A DNA stretch of 51,527 bases, taken from the NCBI GenBank assembly GCA_024688885.1, contig JAILDV010000059.1, positions 1 to 51,527 of the forward strand, read 5' to 3'. Positions 22,830-31,814 of this stretch are shown here, piece after piece. This DNA comes from Bacteroidaceae bacterium. GTDB taxonomy: Bacteria > Bacteroidota > Bacteroidia > Bacteroidales > Bacteroidaceae. The notes below the pieces were generated by a model. It was given only the letters and a program-made list of their open reading frames with translations, searched no databases and had not been told where the DNA came from. The first letter of the stretch is position 1; every line of letters begins with the position of its first letter. The position numbers and the translations under genes were made by a program.

Positions 22830-24641
22830 ATGAACCTCATAGGGATTAGACGCAAAGAAATCAAACTGAACCAAGCCATCACGGAATGGCTGAAGGGTGA
22901 CCATTCAGAATGGCAAATCGTTCTGATGCTCAGCCTTATGGTAGGTGTGTGCACAGGTCTTACGGCATTTGTACTTAAATCCTTGATTGAGGAAATCAAG
23001 CATTTGCTCACGTCTGAATTTGTGGCAGAAGACACGAACCTCCTCTATCTTGTTTTCCCTGCCGTCGGTATCCTTATCTCTCTGCTCTTTGTCACATACA
23101 TCGTACGTGGCGATATCAGCCATGGTGTAACCAAAATACTCTATGCCATGTCGAGAGGTCGCAGCCGTATCAAATCGCACAACCGTTGGTCGAGCATCAT
23201 TGCCAGCGCCATCACCATCGGCTTTGGTGGTTCGGTCGGAGCTGAGGCGCCCATTGTGCTGACAGGTGCAGCATGGGGTTCAGACCTCGGCAAACGTTTC
23301 CATCTGCAACCCAAGACACTGATGCTGCTTGTTGGATGTGGTGCTGCCGGTGCCGTGTCGGGGGTGTTCAAGGCACCTATAGCAGGATTGGTCTTTGTGT
23401 TGGAAGTACTCATGCTCGATTTGAGTTTCTCCTCGCTGTTGCCGTTGATGGTCACCAGCATCACGTCAGTTTGTGTATCTTACGCATTTTACGGAACAGC
23501 CCCTTTGTTTGATTTCAGTCTCAACAAGGCGTTCACTATCGACATCATCCCAGGTTGCATCTTGTTAGGTATCGCTTGCGGATTGGTGAGCCTCTACTTC
23601 ACCCGAGCCATGAACTGGTTCGAGATGATATTTGGAAAAATCAAGAAAAAAAGTTACAAGTTCCTTTTGGGAGCCACCGTACTGGGTGCCCTCATCTATT
23701 TCTTCCCTGCCATGTATGGTGAGGGTTACGATGTTATCAATCAGCTCATCAACAACGCATCGGCGAAGGAAATCATGCACAACACCCTCTTCTACGAGAA
23801 CGACAGCAACTTGCTCATTTATCTTGGTCTTGTGCTCCTTCTCAAGGTGTTTGCAACGACAGCCACTAATGGTGGTGGAGGATGCGGTGGTGTGTTCGCG
23901 CCCAGCCTTTTCTTAGGTTGTATTGCAGGTTTTCTTTTTGCCCATCTTTGGGACATGGGGTTCGGACTTGTCATGGGTGAATCGTGTTACCTCTCGCCAA
24001 AAAACTGTGGTCTGTATGGAATGGCAGGATTGATGTCAGGCGTGATGCATGCGCCACTCACGGGCATCTTCCTTATTGCCGAACTTACAGGAGGGTACGA
24101 CCTCTTCGTTCCGTTGATGATTGTGTCGGTTGTTTCCTACCTCACCATCAACATTTTCGAGCCGCACAGCATCTATGCCATGCGATTGGCTCGACGTGGA
24201 CAACTCATCACCCATAACAAGGACAATGCCATCTTCACCATACTGAAACTGCATTCGGTCATTGAACGTGACTATAAAACCGTCATGCCTGACATGCAGC
24301 TGAGCAAATTTGTCGTAACCATCGCCAAATCACATCGCAACATCTTCCCAGTGGTTGATGCCAGCGGTAAGCTATTGGGGGTTGTCTCACTTGACTCTGT
24401 GCGGCTCTATATGTTCCGTCCAGAACTCTACAGGCAATACACCATCCGCAATTTCATGAAAGAACCTCCTGCCACATTGATGGTGAACGACTCCCTGAAA
24501 ATCGCAGCAAAGAAATTTGAGGACACAGGTGCATGGAACCTGCCTGTCGTCGATGAGAATCATCTATATATTGGTTTCGTTTCACGTTCTGGCCTTTTCA
24601 CCAGCTATCGGGAGACCTTGATTAAATTTAGCCAAGAGTGA
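22830..24641 (+). CDS. ClC-family chloride channel or antiporter with CBS domains
   Basis: The 603-residue inner-membrane protein has the ClC core of about ten or more hydrophobic segments (to residue about 440). The selectivity-filter motif is G-G-S-V-G-A-E139-A-P, with E139 at the gating/proton glutamate position. A second typical stretch is G-G-G-G-C-G-G-V-F-A-P-S-L-F-L-G. Residues about 470-600 form two CBS domains, which often bind adenine nucleotides. It probably exchanges Cl- and H+ or is a channel. The ATG sits directly behind the repeat border CATTTAGCGAAGC. Confidence 0.9.
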   Translation: MNLIGIRRKEIKLNQAITEWLKGDHSEWQIVLMLSLMVGVCTGLTAFVLKSLIEEIKHLLTSEFVAEDTNLLYLVFPAVGILISLLFVTYIVRGDISHGVTKILYAMSRGRSRIKSHNRWSSIIASAITIGFGGSVGAEAPIVLTGAAWGSDLGKRFHLQPKTLMLLVGCGAAGAVSGVFKAPIAGLVFVLEVLMLDLSFSSLLPLMVTSITSVCVSYAFYGTAPLFDFSLNKAFTIDIIPGCILLGIACGLVSLYFTRAMNWFEMIFGKIKKKSYKFLLGATVLGALIYFFPAMYGEGYDVINQLINNASAKEIMHNTLFYENDSNLLIYLGLVLLLKVFATTATNGGGGCGGVFAPSLFLGCIAGFLFAHLWDMGFGLVMGESCYLSPKNCGLYGMAGLMSGVMHAPLTGIFLIAELTGGYDLFVPLMIVSVVSYLTINIFEPHSIYAMRLARRGQLITHNKDNAIFTILKLHSVIERDYKTVMPDMQLSKFVVTIAKSHRNIFPVVDASGKLLGVVSLDSVRLYMFRPELYRQYTIRNFMKEPPATLMVNDSLKIAAKKFEDTGAWNLPVVDENHLYIGFVSRSGLFTSYRETLIKFSQE

Positions 24642-24757
24642 GCGCTGCGCTGGCGCTAAATGATAAATGATAAATGATAAATGATAAATGACAAATAGAC
24701 TCGGGCGCTAAATGAGAAATGAAAAATGAGGAATGAAAAATGAGAAATGAAAAATGA
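24642..24757 (+). repeat. Start-stop heptamer array before fmt
   Basis: After the ClC stop comes GCGCTGCGC, then five AAATGAT/AAATGAC units, CTCGGGCGC, and seven AAATGAG/AAATGAA-type units. Eleven ATGs lie upstream of the fmt start and all but the border sequences consist of overlapping ATGA motifs; the twelfth ATG is the fmt start itself. Confidence 0.92.
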
Positions 24758-25710
24758 GAAAAGAAGATTTTAGAATCGTATATATGGGCACTCCGGACTT
24801 TGCAGTGGAGAGCCTCCGTGCACTTGTGGAAGGTGGATACAATGTCGTAGCTGTCGTGACTATGCCCGACAAACCTATTGGACGACATGGAAGTGTGCTC
24901 CAACCAAGCCCAGTGAAGCAATATGCCCTTGAACAGGGACTGAAAGTCATGCAACCTGAAAAGTTGAAAGACCCTGAATTCGTAGAAGAATTGAGGGCAT
25001 TAAAGGCTGATCTGCAAATTGTCGTTGCTTTCCGCATGCTGCCAGAAATCGTTTGGAGCATGCCTCCCTACGGCACCTTCAATGCGCATGCCAGCTTACT
25101 TCCCAAATACAGGGGAGCTGCCCCCATCAACTGGGCTGTCATCAATGGCGAAACAGAAACGGGCATCACCACTTTCTTCCTGAAGCACGAGATAGACACA
25201 GGAGACATCATCCAACAGGTACATATCCCCATCGAAGAAACAGACAATGTGGAAGTAGTACACGACAAGCTGATGATGCTGAGTGGAAAACTGGTCACAG
25301 AGACTGTAGATAACATTCTTGCAGACACTGTCACCTCCATTCCTCAAGACCAATTCAAAGATGTGCCTCTCACGCCAGCTCCGAAAATATTTCGTGAGAC
25401 CTGTCGCATCAACTGGAATCAATCCACTAAACGCATCTATGACTTCATTCGTGGGCTCAGCCCCTACCCTGCTGCATGGACAACCTTGAATGGGAAAGCC
25501 GTCAAGATATATGAAGCAGGAAAAGAAAGCGCCACACCCCCTTCATGCACACCTGGCACCATCATCACCGATGGTAAAAACAACCTCAAGGTCGCCACTG
25601 CTGATGGATGGCTCAACATCAGGACGCTTCAACTCGAAGGGAAGAAGAGAATGCCTGTCCCAGACCTGCTAAGAGGACTAAAATTCAATGATAACGCATT
25701 TTTTTTGTAA
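24754..25710 (+). CDS. fmt: Methionyl-tRNA formyltransferase
   Basis: The 318-residue cytoplasmic enzyme formylates initiator Met-tRNA with 10-formyl-tetrahydrofolate. It starts MRKEDFRIVYMGTPDFAVESL. The catalytic core N-A-H-A-S-L-L-P-K-Y-R-G-A-A-P-I (Asn and His of the formyl-transfer site) lies near residues 109-124, with D-T-G-D-I following. The C-terminal OB-like tRNA-binding domain begins about residue 210. The start ATG is the last unit of the heptamer array, so initiation depends on repeat sequence. No def gene is adjacent. Confidence 0.95.
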   Translation: MRKEDFRIVYMGTPDFAVESLRALVEGGYNVVAVVTMPDKPIGRHGSVLQPSPVKQYALEQGLKVMQPEKLKDPEFVEELRALKADLQIVVAFRMLPEIVWSMPPYGTFNAHASLLPKYRGAAPINWAVINGETETGITTFFLKHEIDTGDIIQQVHIPIEETDNVEVVHDKLMMLSGKLVTETVDNILADTVTSIPQDQFKDVPLTPAPKIFRETCRINWNQSTKRIYDFIRGLSPYPAAWTTLNGKAVKIYEAGKESATPPSCTPGTIITDGKNNLKVATADGWLNIRTLQLEGKKRMPVPDLLRGLKFNDNAFFL

Positions 25711-25714
25711 AAAA

Positions 25715-25746
25715 TTTGCATTTTAAAAAGAAAACCCCTTACTTTG
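25715..25746 (+). promoter_or_regulatory. Promoter of the ECF sigma gene at 25838
   Basis: TTTG at 25715-25718 and TTACTTTG at 25739-25746, 20 bases apart (one mismatch to TAnnTTTG). The leader would be about 80 nt. Confidence 0.5.
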
Positions 25747-25837
25747 CAGCGCAAAAAGCAAAAAAACCTAAATATTAACATTTAAAACTCCATTGCCTAT
25801 AGAAGAGACATTACGCTAAACCAAACATTAAAGCATA

Positions 25838-26431
25838 ATGAAACAGCTCCGTGAACTTGCCGACGAGCAGTTGGTCAGTTTATATCAAAAAGGCAATAAT
25901 AATGCATTCGACATTTTGTTGAAGCGTTATGAGAGTAAGGTTTTTTCCTATCTCCTCTATTCAGTCAAAAATCAAGAACTTGCCGAAGACCTCTTCCAAG
26001 ATGTCTTCATCAAGATGGTTGTGCGCATCAAAAATGGGCAATATACTGAAAATGGCAAATTCTCCTCTTGGATGATGCGTATTGTCCACAATCACCTCAT
26101 TGATTATTATCGCACCACACCCACCGAGCATATTCTCTCTAATGACCAATCGGACGTGGATCTCTTTAATAGAGCCGAGCTTGCCATCAATGAGAATCGC
26201 GAGCAAGAGATGATTGACCAGCAAACGCTTGCCGAAGTAAAAGAACTCATAGCCCTATTGCCAGATCCTCAACGTGAGGTGCTCCTCATGCGTGTATATG
26301 ACGAGCTCTCTTTCAAGGAGATTGCCCAAAAGACTAATTGCAGTATCAATACTGCCCTTGGACGTATGCGCTATGCCATTCTCAACCTCCGTCATATGGC
26401 ATTCGAGCGCGGAATCAGTATCGCATCATAA
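25838..26431 (+). CDS. ECF-type sigma-70 family RNA polymerase sigma factor
   Basis: The 197-residue protein has region 2 (residues about 22-95: A-F-D-I-L-L-K-R-Y, then E-D-L-F-Q-D-V-F-I-K, F-S-S-W-M-M-R-I-V-H-N) and region 4 (about 133-187: L-L-P-D-P-Q-R-E-V-L-L-M-R, F-K-E-I-A-Q-K-T-N-C-S-I-N-T-A-L-G-R-M-R). No region 1.1 or 3 is present, as in ECF factors. No anti-sigma gene is next to it: a clear terminator follows and the next gene is on the other strand, so it is a stand-alone factor, unlike the three modules near 43-51 kb. Confidence 0.9.
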   Translation: MKQLRELADEQLVSLYQKGNNNAFDILLKRYESKVFSYLLYSVKNQELAEDLFQDVFIKMVVRIKNGQYTENGKFSSWMMRIVHNHLIDYYRTTPTEHILSNDQSDVDLFNRAELAINENREQEMIDQQTLAEVKELIALLPDPQREVLLMRVYDELSFKEIAQKTNCSINTALGRMRYAILNLRHMAFERGISIAS

Positions 26432-26445
26432 TCGCCATAAACACG

Positions 26446-26478
26446 AAATCGGATTACTTTTCAGTAGTCCGATTTTTT
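26446..26478 (+). terminator. Rho-independent terminator of the sigma gene
   Basis: AATCGGATTACT pairs with AGTAGTCCGATT (one bulge or mismatch) over a 4-base loop and is followed by a T-run. Confidence 0.85.
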
Positions 26479-26569
26479 CAAAAAGAAAACCTGCGAGACG
26501 ATGTCTTGCAGGTTCCATTCTCTTGGGGGATATCTCTATCCCGAAAGTTGTGCTCTAAATCACTGTCTA

Positions 26570-26764
26570 TTATTCAGCGATAGTAGTGTCAGCAGCTACA
26601 GTGTCAGCAGCTACAGTGTCAACTACCTCCTCAACAACAGTGTCAACTGCTACAGTGTCAGCAGCTACAGTGTCAGTAGCAGGAGCCTTCTTGTCGCAAG
26701 ATACGAAAGACACAGATGCAGTGAGAGCGATTGCAGCAACAGCTGCGAAAACCAACTTCTTCAT
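26570..26764 (-). CDS. Small lipoprotein with V-A-A-D-T repeats
   Basis: The 64-residue precursor starts MKKLVFAAVAAIALTASVSFVSC: a lipoprotein signal ending at Cys23. The mature part is an acidic low-complexity chain of V-A-A-D-T / V-A-V-D-T / V-V-D-T units encoded by 15-bp repeats (GTGTCAGCAGCTACA on the plus strand). It is probably an extended surface or periplasmic tether with no enzyme activity. A longer start at 26794 would hide the signal peptide. A -7 element lies 54 bases upstream. Confidence 0.7.
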   Translation of the reverse strand: MKKLVFAAVAAIALTASVSFVSCDKKAPATDTVAADTVAVDTVVEEVVDTVAADTVAADTTIAE

Positions 26765-26817
26765 AATTTCTTTTACTTTTAATTTGTTAAACAATTAATT
26801 TGCTTTCAAAACCGCTG

Positions 26818-26825
26818 CAAAGTTA
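26818..26825 (-). promoter_or_regulatory. -7 element of the small repeat lipoprotein
   Basis: TAACTTTG on the minus strand, 54 bases before the ATG at 26764. Confidence 0.55.
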
Positions 26826-26993
26826 CGCACTTTTTAAGATACGATGTTCTCGGAAATCTCTTTTTTTTACATTTTTATTAAAAAAAACAAGTTTTTGAGC
26901 TAAAAAGAGCACTTTTGAGGCAAAAATGTGCATTGTTTGCGAACACACCCAATATTTCAACATAAAAAAGATGGTAGTGTAAAAAAAAAAAAT

Positions 26994-27001
26994 TATCTTT
27001 G
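26994..27001 (+). promoter_or_regulatory. -7 element of the TlpA-type gene
   Basis: TATCTTTG, 36 bases before the ATG at 27038, behind a 12-base A-run. Confidence 0.55.
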
Positions 27002-27037
27002 CAATCGTTTTAGCATCATCAAAAACTCAATCATCGT

Positions 27038-28162
27038 ATGAAGGACATGAAAAGTATGTTATATGTGGTGTTGTCAGCAGTACTGATGCTGACAGCAGCT
27101 TGCTCGCAGAAGTCTGAGAACGCCTATACCATTACCGGTACAGCAGAGGGCACTCAAGATGGCGACACAGTATTCATCTGTGAAATGCAAGGTTTTTTCA
27201 ACATGATTCCGACGGACACCACCATTATTAAAGATGGCAAGTTTGAATTCACAGGCGAGTGCGAAGGAGCAGCTTTGCGCTGGTTGATGCCTATTCATGC
27301 CGGTGAGCCCACCACGATGGCACAGTTCATTTTGGAGAAAGGTGACATCAAGGCTGAACTGATTAAAGGCGAAGGGGAAAGCAAGATTGAAGGCGGACCT
27401 AACAGCAAATTATACGATGAGTTTGAGAAACAATGTGGTAAGATTGGCGAGCAAATGGATGAACCTTGGCGAATCAGCTCTGACTCAACCAAAAGCGAAG
27501 CAGAACGACAGACAGCACAAGCAAAGTTGGATTCGCTAAACAAGGTGATGGTTGCTTATCAGAAGAAATTCATCATTGATCATGTGCCATCAGCATGCAG
27601 CGATATGCTGTTTGCTTTCTGCTCCTTCAGTTTCTCGGAAGAGGACAACGAAGAAATCCTGAAGCTTTTCGGTGAAAAGCAGCCCGACCTCCCTGTATAT
27701 AAAGCCATCATGGCAGAAAAGAAAGCTCAGGAATCAACATCTATTGGTCACGCGTACACAGACATGAAGATGGATGACCCAACTGGCAAAAGCGTCAAGT
27801 TAAGCGACTTTGTGGGTAAAAGCAAATATGTACTGATTGACTTTTGGGCATCATGGTGCGGACCATGTCGTGCAGAAATGCCGACAGTGGTGGAAACTTA
27901 CACGGAATTCCACGACAAGGGCTTCGAAGTTGTCGGAGTGTCGTTGGATGATGACAAAGACGCATGGGTGAAAGCCATCGCAGAACTCAAGATGCCTTGG
28001 CCACAAATGAGTGATCTGAAAGGTTGGGAAAGCGAAGCTTGTGCCGTTTACCACGTACAAGCCATCCCAGCCAATGTTCTGGTAGACGAGAAGGGCAATA
28101 TTGTTGCTAAAGATTTAAGAGGGAAAGACCTTTTGGACAAGATGGGCGAATTGCTGCCGTAG
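27038..28162 (+). CDS. TlpA-type thioredoxin lipoprotein with an N-terminal DUF4369-like domain
   Basis: The 374-residue protein starts MKDMKSMLYVVLSAVLMLTAAC, a lipoprotein signal (Cys22). Residues about 30-130 resemble DUF4369 (Y-T-I-T-G-T-A-E-G, D-G-D-T-V, T-T-I-I-K-D-G-K-F-E-F-T-G), a helical linker follows, and residues about 240-374 form a TlpA/redoxin domain with D-F-W-A-S-W-C-G-P-C at about 273-277 and the cis-Pro region A-I-P-A-N-V-L-V. It would exchange thiols outside the cytoplasm, as a reductant or in cytochrome maturation. Its stop codon directly abuts that of hemW on the other strand. Confidence 0.9.
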   Translation: MKDMKSMLYVVLSAVLMLTAACSQKSENAYTITGTAEGTQDGDTVFICEMQGFFNMIPTDTTIIKDGKFEFTGECEGAALRWLMPIHAGEPTTMAQFILEKGDIKAELIKGEGESKIEGGPNSKLYDEFEKQCGKIGEQMDEPWRISSDSTKSEAERQTAQAKLDSLNKVMVAYQKKFIIDHVPSACSDMLFAFCSFSFSEEDNEEILKLFGEKQPDLPVYKAIMAEKKAQESTSIGHAYTDMKMDDPTGKSVKLSDFVGKSKYVLIDFWASWCGPCRAEMPTVVETYTEFHDKGFEVVGVSLDDDKDAWVKAIAELKMPWPQMSDLKGWESEACAVYHVQAIPANVLVDEKGNIVAKDLRGKDLLDKMGELLP

Positions 28163-29281
28163 TCAATCATCCCACATGAGGTCAGACATGACCTCGTTGG
28201 AGATGAAGAGTCCACGACGGGTGAGGCGAAGCGTGTCACCAGCAAGAGATAAGAGACCTGCCTTCAAATGCTTCTGTGCATTTTGAAGGCAGTATTTTTT
28301 TGCCAAAGCACCAAAATGGTGTTCCAACTTAGAGAGGTCTAGTCCATCTGAGGTGCGAAGGGATGTGAAAACATATTCATCATAACGTTCGTGATCGTTC
28401 AGATGTTCAGTCACCAACGCACAAGGATTATCCATGTATTGTTCCAGAGAATCCGTATGGTAAAAACGATTGGAGCCATCATAGGAATGCGCTCCAGCTC
28501 CAACTCCTAAATAAGGGACGCCTTGCCAATATCCCGAGTTATGTCGAGACCGCATGCCAGGCAGCGCAAAGTTGCTGAGTTCATAATGTTCATAACCAGC
28601 ACCCTCCAATGCGTCCATCAAATACTCATACATCTGCAAGGACACTTCTTCATCCACTTCGCTTATACTGCCTTCTGTAAGCATCCGTTCCAACATCGTT
28701 CCTTCTTCGTACATCAAAGAATAGGCTGACAGGTGCTGAACCTGCAAGGAGAGTGCCATCTGCACATCAGACTTCCACTCATCCAATGTCTGCTTCGGGA
28801 AGCCAAACATGAGGTCGATGCTGATGTTGGAGAAACCAGCATCTTGTGCATCATGGACAGCTTGAATGGCTTGTGTAGCGCTATGACGGCGATGCAGGAA
28901 ATGCAAGCGTGCTTCGTCAAAGGTCTGAATTCCCATACTGAGGCGGTTGATGCCCATCTGCAGAAGACGGTATAGCAAGGCCGGAGTCATGTCATCAGGA
29001 TTACCTTCCAGTGTTACTTCTGCATTCTCGCGTACATTATATATATTATAAATTGACACCAGTATCCTTTCCAATTCATCAGGTGGCAGTTGAGAAGGAG
29101 TGCCTCCCCCGAAATAGATGGTGTCAACGGGTTCGTCAATAAGAAAAGTTCGACGCTGACGCAGTTCTTCCACCACCGCATCAACATACTCATGGCGCTT
29201 CTGAAGCAAGGTGGTGGAAAAGAAGCCGCAATAGATGCAACGCGACTTACAGAAAGGAATATGCACGTAAATACCAGCCAT
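28163..29281 (-). CDS. hemW: Radical SAM heme chaperone HemW
   Basis: The 372-residue protein opens with the radical-SAM cluster motif: M-A-G-I-Y-V-H-I-P-F-C11-K-S-R-C15-I-Y-C18. The SAM-binding Y-F-G-G-G-T-P-S follows near residue 57, and the C-terminal HemW domain includes G-V-G-A-G-A-H-S-Y. HemW inserts heme into target proteins and was formerly annotated as coproporphyrinogen III oxidase; the coproporphyrinogen-oxidising branch (HemN) has extra features not seen here. Its 3' end touches the TlpA-type gene with no base between the stops. Confidence 0.9.
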   Translation of the reverse strand: MAGIYVHIPFCKSRCIYCGFFSTTLLQKRHEYVDAVVEELRQRRTFLIDEPVDTIYFGGGTPSQLPPDELERILVSIYNIYNVRENAEVTLEGNPDDMTPALLYRLLQMGINRLSMGIQTFDEARLHFLHRRHSATQAIQAVHDAQDAGFSNISIDLMFGFPKQTLDEWKSDVQMALSLQVQHLSAYSLMYEEGTMLERMLTEGSISEVDEEVSLQMYEYLMDALEGAGYEHYELSNFALPGMRSRHNSGYWQGVPYLGVGAGAHSYDGSNRFYHTDSLEQYMDNPCALVTEHLNDHERYDEYVFTSLRTSDGLDLSKLEHHFGALAKKYCLQNAQKHLKAGLLSLAGDTLRLTRRGLFISNEVMSDLMWDD

Positions 29282-29428
29282 ATGAAGACAAATTTACGCA
29301 ATATTTCCTTAATAATAATGAAAAATGTTAAATAACATAAGTTTTTTTCAACTCATCCCAAGAAAAAGCAGTAATTTTATGCCGTTTTTGAAAAAATTCA
29401 AACAATTATTATAAATCTAACCTAAACA

Positions 29429-31588
29429 ATGAGAATTTACCAAACCAACGAAATCAAAAACATTGCCTTGCTTGGCAATGACGGTGCCGGTAAGACCACT
29501 CTTACCGAAGCACTTTTGTATGAAGCAGGAATCATTAGCCGCCGTGGTCGCATCACACAGAAAAACACCGTGAGTGACTACTTCCCAGTGGAACAGGAAT
29601 ATGGCTACAGTGTCTTTTCCACCGTTTTCCATGTGGAATGGAACAACAAGAAACTGAACATCATTGACTGTCCAGGAGCAGATGACTTTGTGGGCGCTGC
29701 CATGACTGCTTTGAATGTGACAGACACGGCACTTTTGCTCATCAATGGTCAATATGGTCCAGAAGTGGGCACACAGAACCACTTCCGCTACACGGAAAAG
29801 TTAGGCAAGCCCGTCATCTTCCTTGTGAACCAGTTAGATTCCGACAAATGTGATTATCACCAAGTGCTCGACAGCCTGATCAGCATCTATGGTACCAAAG
29901 TGGTGCCCATCCAATATCCATTGAACGAAGGTCCTGATTTCAACAGCCTCATCGACGTGCTGCTGATGAAGAAATATTCTTGGAAGCCAGAAGGTGGCGC
30001 TCCTATCATTGAGGACATTCCAGCCGAAGAAATGGACAAGGCGATGGAAATGCATCGTGCCCTTGTGGAGGCTGCTGCTGAGAACGATGAAGGCTTGATG
30101 GAGAAATTCTTTGAGACTGAAGCACTTTCAGAAGACGAACTTCGTTTGGGTATTCGCAGAGGACTGGCAACAAGAAGCATGTTCCCTGTGTTCTGTGTAT
30201 GTGCAACCAAGGATATGGGTGTACGCCGTTTGATGGAATTCCTCGGCAACGTAGTTCCATTCGTGGACGAGATGCCTCAAGTACACAACACTCGTGGCGA
30301 AGAGGTGAAACCTGACCCAGATGCCCCAACTTCTCTTTATTTCTTCAAGACTGCCAACGAACCACACATTGGTGGTGTGCAGTACTTCAAAGTCATGTCA
30401 GGTAAGGTACACGAAGGTGATGACCTGACCAACACAGACCGTGGTTCGAAGGAGCGTATGGCTCAGCTGTTCTGCTGTGCAGGTGCCAACCGCATCAAGG
30501 TGGAAGAGTTGAGAGCTGGTGACATTGGTTGTACCGTGAAACTGAAGGATGTTCGTACAGGCAACACCTTGGCAGGTAAGGACTGCGAACACCGCTTCAA
30601 CTTCGTGAAGTATCCAGACCCCAAATACATCCGTGCCGTCAGAGCAGAGAATGAGGGTGACACAGAAAAGATGGTGGCAGCCATTCAAAAGATGTCGCAA
30701 GAGGATCCCACATGGATTTTAGAACAGTCTAAGGAATTGAGACAGACACTCGTTAAAGGTCAAGGCGAGTTCCACCTCCGCACACTGAAATGGCGTATGG
30801 AAAACAATGAGAAAATCAACATCTGTTTTGATGAGCCTAAGATTCCATATCGCGAGACCATCACTAAGGCTGCCCGTGCCGACTACCGTCACAAGAAACA
30901 ATCTGGTGGTGCTGGTCAATTTGGTGAAGTACACCTCATTGTTGAGCCATACTACGAAGGCATGCCTGACCCAACGAGTTACAAGTTTGGCAACCAAGAG
31001 TTCAAGATCAATGCCAAGAGCAAAGAAGAAGTTGACCTCGAATGGGGTGGCAAGCTCGTATTCATCAACTCCGTAGTGGGTGGTGCCATTGACACACGCT
31101 TCATGCCTGCCATCTTGAAAGGTATTATGAGCCGCATGGAACAGGGTCCTCTGACCGGTTCATATGCTCGCGATGTTCGCGTTATCGTTTACGATGGTAA
31201 GATGCACCCCGTTGACTCTAATGAGCTCTCATTCATGTTGGCTGGCCGTCACGCATTCTCTGATGCATTTAAGGAGGCAGGTCCAAAACTTCTCGAACCC
31301 ATCTATGATGTGGAAGTATTTGTACCTGGTGACAAGATGGGCGACGTGATGTCTGACCTTCAGGGTCGTCGTGGTATGATTATCGGTAGTGAAAGTGAAA
31401 GTGGCTATGAAAAGCTGATTGCAAAGGTTCCATTGAAGAGCCTCTCCAGCTACTCCACCACCCTCAGTTCAATCACTGGTGGTCGTGCCAGCTTCATCAT
31501 GAAGTTTGCCTCTTACGAACTTGTTCCAACCGACATCCAGCAGAAACTGATGAAGGAGTTCGAGGAACAGAGCAAGGACGAGGATTAA
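29429..31588 (+). CDS. EF-G paralogue (EF-G2-like) with altered GTPase motifs
   Basis: The 719-residue protein has the five-domain EF-G layout: G domain (1 to about 275), domain II, domain III, domain IV (about 480-600) and a domain V end. G1 is G16-N-D-G-A-G-K-T23. The G3 box reads D80-C-P-G-A84, so the catalytic His of D-T-P-G-H is Ala. Switch I R-G-I-T is replaced by Y58-G-Y-S, and G4 is N-Q-L-D instead of N-K-x-D. In Bacteroides thetaiotaomicron an EF-G2 paralogue is reported to support translation without GTP hydrolysis and to matter in the gut; this is probably its relative. The normal fusA is not in the window. A two-component pair follows. Confidence 0.88.
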   Translation: MRIYQTNEIKNIALLGNDGAGKTTLTEALLYEAGIISRRGRITQKNTVSDYFPVEQEYGYSVFSTVFHVEWNNKKLNIIDCPGADDFVGAAMTALNVTDTALLLINGQYGPEVGTQNHFRYTEKLGKPVIFLVNQLDSDKCDYHQVLDSLISIYGTKVVPIQYPLNEGPDFNSLIDVLLMKKYSWKPEGGAPIIEDIPAEEMDKAMEMHRALVEAAAENDEGLMEKFFETEALSEDELRLGIRRGLATRSMFPVFCVCATKDMGVRRLMEFLGNVVPFVDEMPQVHNTRGEEVKPDPDAPTSLYFFKTANEPHIGGVQYFKVMSGKVHEGDDLTNTDRGSKERMAQLFCCAGANRIKVEELRAGDIGCTVKLKDVRTGNTLAGKDCEHRFNFVKYPDPKYIRAVRAENEGDTEKMVAAIQKMSQEDPTWILEQSKELRQTLVKGQGEFHLRTLKWRMENNEKINICFDEPKIPYRETITKAARADYRHKKQSGGAGQFGEVHLIVEPYYEGMPDPTSYKFGNQEFKINAKSKEEVDLEWGGKLVFINSVVGGAIDTRFMPAILKGIMSRMEQGPLTGSYARDVRVIVYDGKMHPVDSNELSFMLAGRHAFSDAFKEAGPKLLEPIYDVEVFVPGDKMGDVMSDLQGRRGMIIGSESESGYEKLIAKVPLKSLSSYSTTLSSITGGRASFIMKFASYELVPTDIQQKLMKEFEEQSKDED

Positions 31589-31641
31589 AAACTCACAAAC
31601 AACGTATCACATTGGGTATATTAGCCCAAACAATAAAACCG

Positions 31642-31675
31642 GAAAGGGAATCTGTACAAGCAGGTTCCCTTTCTT
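31642..31675 (+). terminator. Terminator of the EF-G2-like gene
   Basis: GAAAGGGAA (31642-31650) pairs with TTCCCTTTC (31665-31673). The T-run behind it is weak (TTCTTATATT). Confidence 0.65.
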
Positions 31676-31789
31676 ATATTAGTTAACAAAACGATAAGTA
31701 GCGCACCTTTATTTGCTAATTTGTGTCAACAAATTAACTTTATTGCATTTTCTACGGCAAATTTGACGTTCATTATTTAAGAATTGAGC

Positions 31790-31797
31790 TAAATTTG
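31790..31797 (+). promoter_or_regulatory. Possible -7 element of rprX
   Basis: TAAATTTG, 17 bases before the ATG at 31815, matches TAnnTTTG. The nearest TTTG upstream (31762-31765) is 24 bases away, longer than usual. Confidence 0.4.
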
Positions 31798-31814
31798 TAG
31801 CAAAGTAATAAAAG

